Positions 1 to 5,859 of a stretch of DNA of 8,974 nt are shown here, in pieces. A program made the translations under genes and the position numbers. Every line of letters begins with the position of its first letter. Positions within the stretch are counted from its first letter, which is position 1. The stretch is from Deltaproteobacteria bacterium (GTDB lineage: Bacteria > Desulfobacterota > Desulfobacteria > Desulfobacterales > JAUVKB01), in the NCBI GenBank assembly GCA_030596405.1, contig JAUVKB010000085.1, forward strand, positions 1-8,974, read 5' to 3'. Below the pieces are notes generated by a model. That model worked only from the letters and a program-made list of their open reading frames with translations. It was not told the origin of the DNA and made no database searches.

Positions 1-1310
1 ACTATCATATCAGTATCATTCAATGGGACGATTTCATCCGGGATCTTGTCTGATAACGGGAGATTCTTGTCGGCACGCAAAAATGAAACCCCGTAACTGT
101 TTGCATCCGCCGCAAGGGAATCGAGCCGAAAAGTAATGCCGCCCATATAATAATCAGAAATCGGTGGCCACGGGTCAAACCCGATCTTTACCTGTGCATC
201 ATAGCTTAAGTGATGATCGGCAAATTCATGAGCAGAAGCCAGGTCAACATCGGTTGTCGATGAATCAAGCGCTATAAGACTTCCGACATCTCCTGCTGCC
301 CCGATTGAATCCGTGCCGGAAACCTTAAGAGCCTTATCGCCGTCAATGGTTTGAATTTCATGGGAACCAAGGGTGGAATCTTCCCAGTGGGATTTGTCCT
401 CAAAGGTATCATGGAAGACTACTGTCTCCCCCTGCTCAACAGGGAGTGAAACATGATAGATGATTTTACGTTTTGCCTCCAGATCGCCTTCGCCGAATAT
501 GCCTGTGGAGTGAAGTTTTACAAATTTACGTAAAATTATGTCCGTGCTCGGTTTCACGGTAAAAGAGAGCTCGTCAGGATTAAGAGGGTCTTTGATACCG
601 GTCAATGTGTTGTTATCACGTTTTTTGTATGAATAAAAATGTTCGTCAATTTCAATAATACCGTTTAAGAGAGGAAAAGGATCGGCTGTGCCTGACTGCA
701 ACAAAAGGTCGTCGTTTGCCGTGTCGATTGTCTGGGATTCGTTTATGCTTGCGGCAACGGAAAAAACATCCGTATCAGAAGGAAAATACGGCATGGTCGA
801 GTTCATGGTAAAGGTGATATCCTGACCTGTCCGGGAAACATCACTGTAGTTATAAAATTTTGACCCTATTTTTAACCTGCCGGATGAAAGCTCCAAATCA
901 GAGGGAAAACCGCCGGGGGTTTTTGCTACCAGGCTGCCGGTTCCAATAGGATCTGAAACGACCTTGAAATAATAAGGATAAACATCGATTCTAAATTGTC
1001 CCTCGTTATCCGCCAAAGTATATGTCTGCTCGTGCATTTCTTCAAGCCGGTCGTCCCTGTCATCTTCATCTGCGGCATTATCATACCGGCTCTGAGCATA
1101 TCTAAAACCTGATTCAGCAAGATAATAGGCCTTTGCCGAGCTGTTTGAGCCTGCCTGACTGAATATTGAAGAGGCGGTCAAAGAGACCAGGGCAGTTGCC
1201 AGCGCTGATAATATAACCATTGTAATAATCAGGGATACAAGGATACTGCCCGAGCAACCTTTAAAGCGTTTCAAATCGTTCCGGCTTGTTTTAAGCAGCA
1301 TGCCTGTCAT
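1..1310 (-). CDS. Large PilX/MshP-like pilus-associated protein with LamG/ConA-like region (partial, cut by left edge)
   Basis: The frame is open from an ATG at 1310 to the window edge, giving 436 codons with no stop; the C-terminus is missing. Residues 1-19 are basic. Residues about 20-48 form one hydrophobic helix beginning GSILVSLIITM, followed by AYYLAESG at 61-68. That combination is typical of PilX/MshP/GspK-type minor pilins, which often lack a canonical G-FTLIE site, as here: no Glu at mature position 5. Residues 141-165 and 216-239 are two similar beta-like segments. From about residue 298 the text (FHDTFEDKSHW, then YDAQVKI and YYMGGITFRLDS) resembles a concanavalin/LamG-like fold; this is my judgement by eye. 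The start forms an ATGA overlap with the preceding pseudopilin; an in-frame ATG at 1301 is the alternative. The gene closes a four-gene pseudopilin operon. In MSHA loci the last positions are MshP (PilX-like) and MshQ (long, LamG-like), so this may combine both. Probable role: pilus tip, priming or adhesion. The PilX-like head is fairly sure; the ConA-like assignment is tentative. Confidence 0.8.
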   Translation of the reverse strand, partial: MTGMLLKTSRNDLKRFKGCSGSILVSLIITMVILSALATALVSLTASSIFSQAGSNSSAKAYYLAESGFRYAQSRYDNAADEDDRDDRLEEMHEQTYTLADNEGQFRIDVYPYYFKVVSDPIGTGSLVAKTPGGFPSDLELSSGRLKIGSKFYNYSDVSRTGQDITFTMNSTMPYFPSDTDVFSVAASINESQTIDTANDDLLLQSGTADPFPLLNGIIEIDEHFYSYKKRDNNTLTGIKDPLNPDELSFTVKPSTDIILRKFVKLHSTGIFGEGDLEAKRKIIYHVSLPVEQGETVVFHDTFEDKSHWEDSTLGSHEIQTIDGDKALKVSGTDSIGAAGDVGSLIALDSSTTDVDLASAHEFADHHLSYDAQVKIGFDPWPPISDYYMGGITFRLDSLAADANSYGVSFLRADKNLPLSDKIPDEIVPLNDTDMI

Positions 1311-1825
1311 CTTTTTTTTGTATTCCTTGGAATGATTGTTGTTGAAAAGCTTATGCTTCCGCCGCTGTCGTCAGGCCTGCTTACCGAAAGTTCGATCTCG
1401 ATAGAGGCTAACAATTTGATATCGTCCGTCCCATGCACCCAGTCTGTCTGGTCGTCGTCTTTCTTATACGTCAAGGTAAAGCCGTTATCAATTATATCGT
1501 CTATCAGAACATCGCCATTTTCCAGCAGGACGCTTCCTTCCGCAATTTTTATGTCGCCGCCATCAAATCCTATCGTGCGATTGCCGGATATGTTTTCAAA
1601 TGCGACATAAGCGCCGGAAGCATCTGTAATGTCCGACAGTTCCATTAATTCCCTGTTTACACGGGCAAAAGCCAGTTGAACTTTCTGGGCGATATGGACG
1701 TTTTCCTTTGTCAGCAGATAGCTTTTTGCAACCATAATGATCCCGATGCCTGCAACCGCGATGATAACGCCGGCAATGATCATGGAAACTATGACTTCTA
1801 ACAGTGTAAAACCGGATTTGTTCAT
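1307..1825 (-). CDS. Minor pseudopilin, PilW/GspJ/MshO-like
   Basis: This is a 172-residue prepilin-like protein. It has a very short leader, MNKSG, with predicted prepilin-peptidase cleavage after Gly5 before FTLLE, and Glu10 gives the conserved mature Glu5. A hydrophobic helix follows to about residue 33. An amphipathic helix to about 65 leads into a beta-rich globular part, ending in a strand and an IIPRN tail of the kind seen in PilW/GspJ-type subunits. The ATG at 1825 is preferred over a TTG at 1831 because an AGG lies 8 nt before it, whereas the TTG would have only 2 nt of spacing. The preceding gene's TGA ends 2 nt before this ATG, so translation is probably coupled. Its position as third pseudopilin before a PilX-like protein corresponds to MshO in MSHA clusters. 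It contains no cysteine. Prepilin identity is near certain; the exact minor-pilin class is inferred. Confidence 0.88.
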   Translation of the reverse strand: MNKSGFTLLEVIVSMIIAGVIIAVAGIGIIMVAKSYLLTKENVHIAQKVQLAFARVNRELMELSDITDASGAYVAFENISGNRTIGFDGGDIKIAEGSVLLENGDVLIDDIIDNGFTLTYKKDDDQTDWVHGTDDIKLLASIEIELSVSRPDDSGGSISFSTTIIPRNTKKR

Positions 1826-1827
1826 AA

Positions 1828-2295
1828 TCAATGCCTGGTAAAAAGCGCCGGCAGGGATATACTCTGCTCATCTTTTTTGAGAATAATTTTTAAGGTAGCA
1901 CAATCAGACGTACACGGGTCTGCTTCTTCAATCTGATTTTCATCAAAAATGATATACTTGGTTTCCCATAAATATTCGCCGTAATATGGAGTATTTTCCG
2001 GGTTATTTCCATTTTCCACATAAGATTGCAAGCTCTGCAATGGAGCGCCGGCATTGTCGGATAATAATTTTTTATAGTCTTTTGTTATCTTTTCCATTAT
2101 TCCGGAAAGAGTAAAACCGCCTTTTACCATATCGATTGATTCGGAAACGCGCATGAGGCCGGAGCCTGCCGGCCCGCCGGCATACATGAACTGAACCAGC
2201 ATAGAGCCGAATATGGATACCACTATAATCATAATGACAACCTCTATAAGGGTAAATCCGGTCTCTTTTTTAAATGGTCGTAATAACAAATTCAT
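1828..2295 (-). CDS. Minor pseudopilin, PilV/GspI/MshD-like
   Basis: This is a 155-residue prepilin-like protein. The 13-residue basic leader ends in ETG, and FTLIEVV follows the predicted cleavage after Gly13; Glu18 is mature Glu5. The hydrophobic helix runs to about residue 38 and is interrupted by a Gly/Pro-rich stretch (AGGPAGSG, 39-46), which is unusual for the normally continuous alpha1 helix. The globular part carries a CxxxC pair (Cys128, Cys132) that could form a disulfide after export. The ATG at 2295 overlaps the stop of the upstream gene as ATGA, and only distant purine-rich sequence is present, so coupled translation is likely. Being second in the minor-pilin operon matches MshD/PilV. 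The subunit probably joins the pilus priming complex in the inner membrane and periplasm. The family call is secure; the specific orthology is not. Confidence 0.85.
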   Translation of the reverse strand: MNLLLRPFKKETGFTLIEVVIMIIVVSIFGSMLVQFMYAGGPAGSGLMRVSESIDMVKGGFTLSGIMEKITKDYKKLLSDNAGAPLQSLQSYVENGNNPENTPYYGEYLWETKYIIFDENQIEEADPCTSDCATLKIILKKDEQSISLPALFTRH

Positions 2296-2768
2296 TTAAT
2301 AAACCCGGTGTTCCTCGTAATTTCAATCGATCTGCTATCTAAGCCGCATGAAATCGTTAATGTTCTGTCTGTTGTCTGCAATGTCAGGCCGGCGTCATCG
2401 GTACACGGTTTCCCCCATGAATCAAAAGAGACAATATCCGAAGACCCGTAGCCTACAGATATTCCGTCCGGAAGTGTTTTGGTTGTCCGGTCCTCACCAG
2501 GAAGATATTTTTGGTTTAAATCGTCGTGTTTGTAAAGCGAGTATGTATTATTCGTAAATTTGATATACCAGACCGTATCCGCGTTCATAGCCCTGGTCTG
2601 GGCATAGCGCAAATGAGCCTTTATCACCTCGGTTTGCTCGATCAGATCGACATGGTCATTTACAAAGCGGCTGACTATAATAGCGCTGACAATACCCATA
2701 ATAATCAATACTGCAACCACTTCCAGAAGAGTGAAACCGCGATTTTTTTTAATATTGTTATCTGTCAT
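2292..2768 (-). CDS. Minor pseudopilin, GspH/FimT/MshC-like
   Basis: This is a 158-residue prepilin-like protein with leader MTDNNIKKNRG, predicted cleavage after Gly11, then FTLLEVVAVLIIMGI. Glu16 is mature Glu5. After the alpha1 helix, an HLRYAQTRAM segment (52-61) and a beta-rich domain with FDSWGKP at 115-121 match the GspH/FimT layout. Cys122 and Cys141 could form a C-terminal disulfide. It is the first gene of the minor-pilin operon, and the next ORF starts inside its stop codon (ATGA). The ATG at 2768 is the only start that keeps the leader. I see no Shine-Dalgarno sequence in front of it, which is odd for an operon's first gene and may mean low translation. Family assignment is strong; the MshC equivalence comes from gene order. 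Confidence 0.87.
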   Translation of the reverse strand: MTDNNIKKNRGFTLLEVVAVLIIMGIVSAIIVSRFVNDHVDLIEQTEVIKAHLRYAQTRAMNADTVWYIKFTNNTYSLYKHDDLNQKYLPGEDRTTKTLPDGISVGYGSSDIVSFDSWGKPCTDDAGLTLQTTDRTLTISCGLDSRSIEITRNTGFIK

Positions 2769-2894
2769 AAATATCGGTTTAAAATTTGCAAGAACAGGTA
2801 ATACAATATATTTATACTATATATTCATACTACGAAAACACAAAAAAGTCACAAACAAAATGGATTTGCACTGATTTTTGCGCCATCTTTAATG

Positions 2895-2923
2895 TTGACA
2901 TACAAAATTTACTTCAATATATA
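2895..2923 (+). promoter_or_regulatory. Putative sigma-70 promoter for the membrane-protein gene
   Basis: TTGACA at 2895-2900, a perfect -35 consensus, is followed after exactly 17 bp by TATATA at 2918-2923, which matches 4 of 6 positions of the -10 consensus. Transcription would start near 2930, leaving a 5' leader of about 120 nt before the ATG at 3051. That leader contains a cluster of palindromes. Confidence 0.55.
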
Positions 2924-2959
2924 AAAATTTTAATGGGTTCTGTAAAATTTATTTCATTT

Positions 2960-3003
2960 AATCCGGTAATCCGGGCCCGTGCACGGTTTAAAACAGATCT
3001 GAT
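2960..3003. repeat. Palindrome cluster in the 5' leader, possible operator
   Basis: Packed together are a direct repeat (AATCCGGT at 2960-2967, AATCCGGG at 2968-2975), the palindromes CGGGCCCG (2972-2979) and CCGTGCACGG (2977-2986), and CAGATCTG (2994-3001). They lie downstream of the predicted start site of the plus-strand gene and stand out from AT-rich surroundings. A repressor site or leader-RNA fold is possible; neither is shown. Confidence 0.35.
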
Positions 3004-3037
3004 TTAATAGACAAGAACTTTGCATGGAAAAATGCTT

Positions 3038-3045
3038 AAAGGAGG
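3038..3045 (+). promoter_or_regulatory. Strong Shine-Dalgarno site that decides the start of the membrane-protein gene
   Basis: AAAGGAGG lies 5 nt before the ATG at 3051. An earlier in-frame ATG at 3024 would place this site inside the coding sequence and has no comparable site itself, so 3051 is the likely start. Confidence 0.8.
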
Positions 3046-3050
3046 AACAA

Positions 3051-3626
3051 ATGGATTTTAAAAAACATCTTGAAACAGCATGGAATCTGACACTAAAATT
3101 TTTGGCCCCGCTTGTTTTTATGACACTGGTAATGTTTATTCTATGGATTCTTACCCTTGGCATCCTTGCGCCGGTTACTATGGCAGGTTACATGCAGTCT
3201 ATCCTTTTAATGGTAAGAGACGGTCGTGAACCCAAAATTCAGGATCTGTTTTCCCAGATGAAACTGTTTTTACCTTTACTCGGATTTGGGATTGTGGTTT
3301 TTATTATAACGATGATCGGGTTTATACTGCTTGTTTTACCGGGGATTATCATCTCCCTTGCCGTATCCTTTGTCTGTCTTTACATGCTGCCCCTTATGAC
3401 TGATAAAAAACTGGGATTGATAGAAGCAATAAAAGAAAGCTTTTCAATGACCACACATGATGTGTTAATTGATCAGCTCCTGGTTTTCATTTTATTCATG
3501 GGTATTTCCGCAGTCGGCAGCGCTGTTTTTATAGGAGTGCTTTTTACCCAGCCGCTTGCCACTATTTTCCTCCTTTCGGTTTATGAAGAAAAGACAAATA
3601 AGCCGGTCCAACAAAAGGATATATAG
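3051..3626 (+). CDS. Small polytopic inner-membrane protein of unknown function
   Basis: This protein has 191 residues, is strongly hydrophobic and has no signal for export. Predicted membrane segments lie at about 15-42, 73-92, 94-116 and 141-176, the last long enough for one or two helices. They are separated by short polar loops (RDGREPKIQDLFSQ at 56-69 and DKKLGLIEAIKES at 118-130). The second loop, followed by a new hydrophobic block, resembles uncharacterised integral membrane families such as DUF4013/DUF975-like proteins; that is an impression, not a domain hit. It is the only gene here on the plus strand, with its own promoter and strong ribosome site, sitting between the major pilin and the minor-pilin operon. 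It converges on the pilin across a shared terminator. It could be an unrelated insertion or a pilus accessory factor. The alternative ATG at 3024 would add nine residues. Confidence 0.8.
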   Translation: MDFKKHLETAWNLTLKFLAPLVFMTLVMFILWILTLGILAPVTMAGYMQSILLMVRDGREPKIQDLFSQMKLFLPLLGFGIVVFIITMIGFILLVLPGIIISLAVSFVCLYMLPLMTDKKLGLIEAIKESFSMTTHDVLIDQLLVFILFMGISAVGSAVFIGVLFTQPLATIFLLSVYEEKTNKPVQQKDI

Positions 3627-3665
3627 CTGATTTATCGCCCATGTTAAACACGGAACAGCTTCTAT

Positions 3666-3713
3666 AAAAAAGGGCTGTCCTCTGGAGTTTTCTCCAAAGG
3701 ACAGCCCTTTTTT
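3666..3713. terminator. Bidirectional intrinsic terminator
   Basis: The arms 3666-3687 and 3692-3713 form a 22-bp stem with a single mismatch (3682/3697) and a TTTT loop. The stem is flanked by an A run on the left and a T run on the right, so it has a U-tract on either strand. It sits between the convergent ends of the plus-strand membrane protein (stop at 3626) and the minus-strand pilin (stop at 3747), and can serve both. It also isolates the pilin transcript from the minor-pilin operon. Confidence 0.9.
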
Positions 3714-3746
3714 TGTGTTGACAGTTTAAGATTATGTAAAAATCTT

Positions 3747-4202
3747 TTACGGCCCCCAGGTTACGCTTGTAATAAGCTTTTCTCTATTAGCTATCGGCAT
3801 CGCCGCTAACGCAGCAGCCCCGATTGTATCAGCTTTTACTACGGTAATCGTCAGTTCATCTGCGCCGGTTTTTATCCATGTCACATCAAAATCGCCGATA
3901 TTTTCTCCAACTCCAGCAGTTGCCGCATTCAAACCCAAATAAGCGGCTGTAGCCAAATCGGTGGTAACATCACTCGGAGCCCTTTTTTCCACCAGAATAT
4001 ATTTGCCGTAAGCATGGTTAAACCTGGCTGCCGCTTCTGAAAGAGCGCCGTTTAATGCCGCGATCTTTGCATCTTCCTGCATGGAAAAAAACTTCGGCAC
4101 GGCAACCGCAGCCAGAATTCCCATGATAATGATAACGGCAATAATTTCTATAAGTGTAAAACCTTTTTCATTCTTTAAAACAGGTGTTTTTTTGTTTTTC
4201 AT
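3747..4202 (-). CDS. Major type IV pilin-like subunit, MshA-like
   Basis: This is a 151-residue prepilin. Its 14-residue basic leader ends in NEKG; cleavage before FTLIEII leaves a mature protein of about 137 residues with Glu19 as mature Glu5. The alpha1 helix (15-36) is followed by VPKFFSMQEDAKIAALNG (35-52). This resembles MSHA-type pilins, which carry a PKF-LQ-DA-like pattern there. The rest is Ala/Thr/Ile-rich, and there are no cysteines, so the C-terminal disulfide loop of many type IVa pilins is absent. The ATG at 4202 is chosen because AAGGGAGGGG lies 5 nt before it; an upstream in-frame ATG at 4226 would include that site in the coding region. It stands alone between a sigma-54 promoter and a strong terminator, as suits an abundant fibre subunit. 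It could instead be a major pseudopilin. The pilin call is firm; the 'major' role is inferred from context. Confidence 0.9.
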   Translation of the reverse strand: MKNKKTPVLKNEKGFTLIEIIAVIIIMGILAAVAVPKFFSMQEDAKIAALNGALSEAAARFNHAYGKYILVEKRAPSDVTTDLATAAYLGLNAATAGVGENIGDFDVTWIKTGADELTITVVKADTIGAAALAAMPIANREKLITSVTWGP

Positions 4203-4207
4203 GACTG

Positions 4208-4217
4208 CCCCTCCCTT
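4208..4217 (-). promoter_or_regulatory. Very strong Shine-Dalgarno site of the pilin gene
   Basis: On the minus strand AAGGGAGGGG ends 5 nt before the ATG at 4202. It decides the start in favour of 4202 over 4226 and predicts high translation, in contrast to the weak sites before the minor pilins. Confidence 0.8.
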
Positions 4218-4274
4218 TTTAGCCATAGTCTTTATCGTTGCAGTTTCATTTCACGTTGTTTTACACTATTGAAC

Positions 4275-4290
4275 AGCATTTTCAATGCCA
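4275..4290 (-). promoter_or_regulatory. Sigma-54 (-24/-12) promoter of the pilin gene
   Basis: The minus strand reads TGGCATTGAAAATGCT. It has the GG and GC dinucleotides exactly 10 bp apart and agrees with the consensus TGGCAC-N5-TTGCW except at two positions. Predicted transcription start is near 4264, giving a leader of about 60 nt to the ATG at 4202. A sigma-54 activator gene lies directly upstream, which supports the assignment. Confidence 0.75.
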
Positions 4291-4326
4291 AAATGTATAT
4301 TAAAAAGAAAATAAAATATACATAGA

Positions 4327-4339
4327 TGCAAATGCATGC
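4327..4339. promoter_or_regulatory. Possible upstream activator site for the pilin promoter
   Basis: Two TGCA half-sites separated by AA (4327-4336) overlap a GCATGC palindrome (4334-4339), about 65-75 bp upstream of the predicted sigma-54 transcription start. Enhancer sites for Fis-type HTH activators are usually dyad-symmetric and lie upstream at roughly this or greater distance. There is only one copy, so support is weak. Confidence 0.25.
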
Positions 4340-4458
4340 CGCTAAATAAAATTATATGTTGTTAATTCAGCATGATATATTTATTATGGTTATTTAAAAT
4401 AAATTTTATATTGTGTATGTGTTATAAAAATACCCTGAAATCAACAGGATATAATCAT

Positions 4459-4496
4459 CATTTTTTGACGGTTCCACTCCATTTTTTGCAGTTCCA
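4459..4496. repeat. Imperfect tandem direct repeat downstream of the activator gene
   Basis: CATTTTTTGACGGTTCCA (4459-4476) and CATTTTTTGCAGTTCCA (4480-4496) repeat with a 21-bp period, just past the stop codon of the activator gene. Two turns of helix separate the copies. No function can be assigned. Confidence 0.4.
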
Positions 4497-4509
4497 TGCC
4501 CATGCCTTG

Positions 4510-5850
4510 CTATCTGGCCATCTTAAATGCCGCTGCATCAATGCCGTATTTTTTAATACGATGCCAAAGACTTCTGTCTTTAATCCCAAGAAGGTTTGCC
4601 GCGGCAGTCTGAATGCCGCCTGTCTGCTCAAGCGCTTCAATAATAATCCCTTTTTCCATTTCATGAAGACGACGGTCAAGCGATACCCCCTTGCTTAAAT
4701 TCGGTTTATCATTTCCAGCGACATTTTTATTAACAACAGATGCCAATCCTCTTGTCACGGCAGCCGGCAAATGTGCGGGTTCTATTATATCTTTTGCCAA
4801 AACAGAGGCCGATTCCACGGCGTTTTGCAGTTCACGCACATTTCCCGGCCAGTCATAAGCGATCAGCATCTGCATGCTCTCTGCCGAAATATTAAGATTT
4901 TCTCTAAGTTTATCCGCAAAATTTTGCACAAGCGCGGGTATGTCTTCTTTTCTTTCCCTGAGCGGAGGAATATAAATGGGAAATACATTCAGCCGGAAAA
5001 AAAGATCCTGACGAAATTTTCCCGCATCAACCATCGCGGAAAGGTCTTTATTGGTGGCCGCAATAATCCGCACATTCACCTTGACGGATTGAATCCCTCC
5101 GAGCCGTTCAACACACGATTCCTGAATTACCCTGAGAAGCTTGGCCTGGGTTTCCATAGGCATATCCCCTATCTCATCCATAAAAATCGTACCGCTGTCC
5201 GCAATTTCAAACTTGCCGGGCTTTTTTGCGTTTGCTCCGGTAAACGCGCCTTTTTCATATCCGAACAGTTCGCTTTCTATAAGACTGTCGGGAATTGCGG
5301 CGCAGTTGATAGCGACAAAAGGTTTTTCTCTTCTCGTGCTGTAATCATGGACACTCCGGGCAACAAGCTCCTTTCCTGTGCCTGTCTCACCGGATATCAG
5401 GACGGTGGAGCCGGTTGGAGCAACCTTTACGATCCTGTTCAGCGCCCCACGCACGGCCTTGCTGTGACCGACGATTTTTGGAAACATATTCTGGGCGTCA
5501 ACCCGGCTCAACAATTCCGTAACCTGGTCAAACACCTGTGTATAACGGCTAAAGTCATCTTTTGCTGCTTTATCTTTATCGGGAATATAATTAAAAATCT
5601 CGAGTTGTTTCGTTTTTTTTACGAACTTTTCCAGAGGAACGATAAACATCCTTGTAATCACGATGCCGACAATTAGCGCCGAAAGGACGGAAACCATTCC
5701 CCAGAAAGCTACCGGCCACCCTGCGTCCAGCCCTTTTTTCATATAATATGCGGTTATTTTGTAAGAAACAAGCATGGACAGCAGCGCGGTTCCACCAAAA
5801 ATAAACGGGATGATAATATACAGACTAACCTGAAATCTTTTATTCGGCAT
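4510..5850 (-). CDS. Membrane-anchored sigma-54-dependent transcriptional activator (NtrC family)
   Basis: This is a 446-residue enhancer-binding protein. Two hydrophobic helices (about 9-30 and 47-70) are followed by a HAMP-like linker (PLEKFVKKTKQL, 72-83). The central AAA+ domain (about 125-345) is complete: Walker A GETGTGKE (154-161), the sigma-54 contact loop GAFTGA (201-206), Walker B IFMDEI (222-227), FRQDLFFRL (279-287) and WPGNVREL (334-341). A Fis-type helix-turn-helix lies at about 402-436 (GGIQTAAANLLGI, then RSLWHRIKKYGI). There is no receiver domain, so it is not a standard phosphorylated response regulator; a membrane or periplasmic signal may be sensed directly. The start lies 9 nt after the stop of the platform-protein gene, without an obvious Shine-Dalgarno, so translation is probably coupled. 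The sigma-54 promoter of the adjacent pilin is the likely target. The activator role is near certain; target and signal are inferred. Confidence 0.93.
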   Translation of the reverse strand: MPNKRFQVSLYIIIPFIFGGTALLSMLVSYKITAYYMKKGLDAGWPVAFWGMVSVLSALIVGIVITRMFIVPLEKFVKKTKQLEIFNYIPDKDKAAKDDFSRYTQVFDQVTELLSRVDAQNMFPKIVGHSKAVRGALNRIVKVAPTGSTVLISGETGTGKELVARSVHDYSTRREKPFVAINCAAIPDSLIESELFGYEKGAFTGANAKKPGKFEIADSGTIFMDEIGDMPMETQAKLLRVIQESCVERLGGIQSVKVNVRIIAATNKDLSAMVDAGKFRQDLFFRLNVFPIYIPPLRERKEDIPALVQNFADKLRENLNISAESMQMLIAYDWPGNVRELQNAVESASVLAKDIIEPAHLPAAVTRGLASVVNKNVAGNDKPNLSKGVSLDRRLHEMEKGIIIEALEQTGGIQTAAANLLGIKDRSLWHRIKKYGIDAAAFKMAR

Positions 5851-5859
5851 ATTTTTGGT

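Larger units (their letters stand above)
2769..3050. other. Divergent intergenic region between minor-pilin operon and membrane-protein gene
   Basis: These 282 bp are very AT-rich apart from a GC-rich island at about 2961-2986. No ORF or RNA gene is convincing here. The rightward side has a near-consensus sigma-70 promoter, listed separately. On the leftward side several AT-rich hexamers between about 2790 and 2860 could act as -10 elements (for example TTGTGA, 16 bp, TAGTAT), but none stands out. I found no GG-N10-GC sigma-54 signature facing the minor pilins, unlike in front of the major pilin. Confidence 0.6.
4203..4509. other. Regulatory intergenic region upstream of the pilin
   Basis: This region lies between the stop of the sigma-54 activator gene and the pilin start. 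It holds the -24/-12 promoter and a TGCA-AA-TGCA element at 4327-4336 overlapping GCATGC (4334-4339). Next come AT-rich, potentially bendable sequence from about 4340 to 4440 and an imperfect direct repeat at 4459-4496. I see no clear terminator after the activator gene, so some read-through into the pilin is possible. No further gene is supported. Confidence 0.6.

Noticed and set aside
2167..2182. Palindrome TGCCGGCCCGCCGGCA inside a pseudopilin gene
   Set aside because: It encodes the AGGPAGSG stretch. GCCGGCA words recur in several genes here and fit ordinary Gly/Ala/Pro codon use, so no separate function is supported.
2840..2890. TGGCGC followed by TGC on the minus strand, a possible sigma-54 promoter for the minor pilins
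   Set aside because: The GG and GC dinucleotides are 13 bp apart instead of 10, so the spacing rule fails.
4203..4226. Longer pilin with start at 4226
   Set aside because: It would absorb the excellent Shine-Dalgarno into coding sequence and has no good ribosome site itself; the start at 4202 gives a typical prepilin leader.
4232..4249. Five-codon upstream ORF (MKLQR) in the pilin leader on the minus strand
   Set aside because: It has no Shine-Dalgarno and no attenuator-like stem follows it, so it is likely chance.
4771..5676. A 301-codon plus-strand open frame opposite the sigma-54 activator gene
   Set aside because: It is antisense to a gene with every expected AAA+ motif, and its translation is rich in Cys, His, Phe and Arg with no recognisable domain. 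It is a shadow frame.
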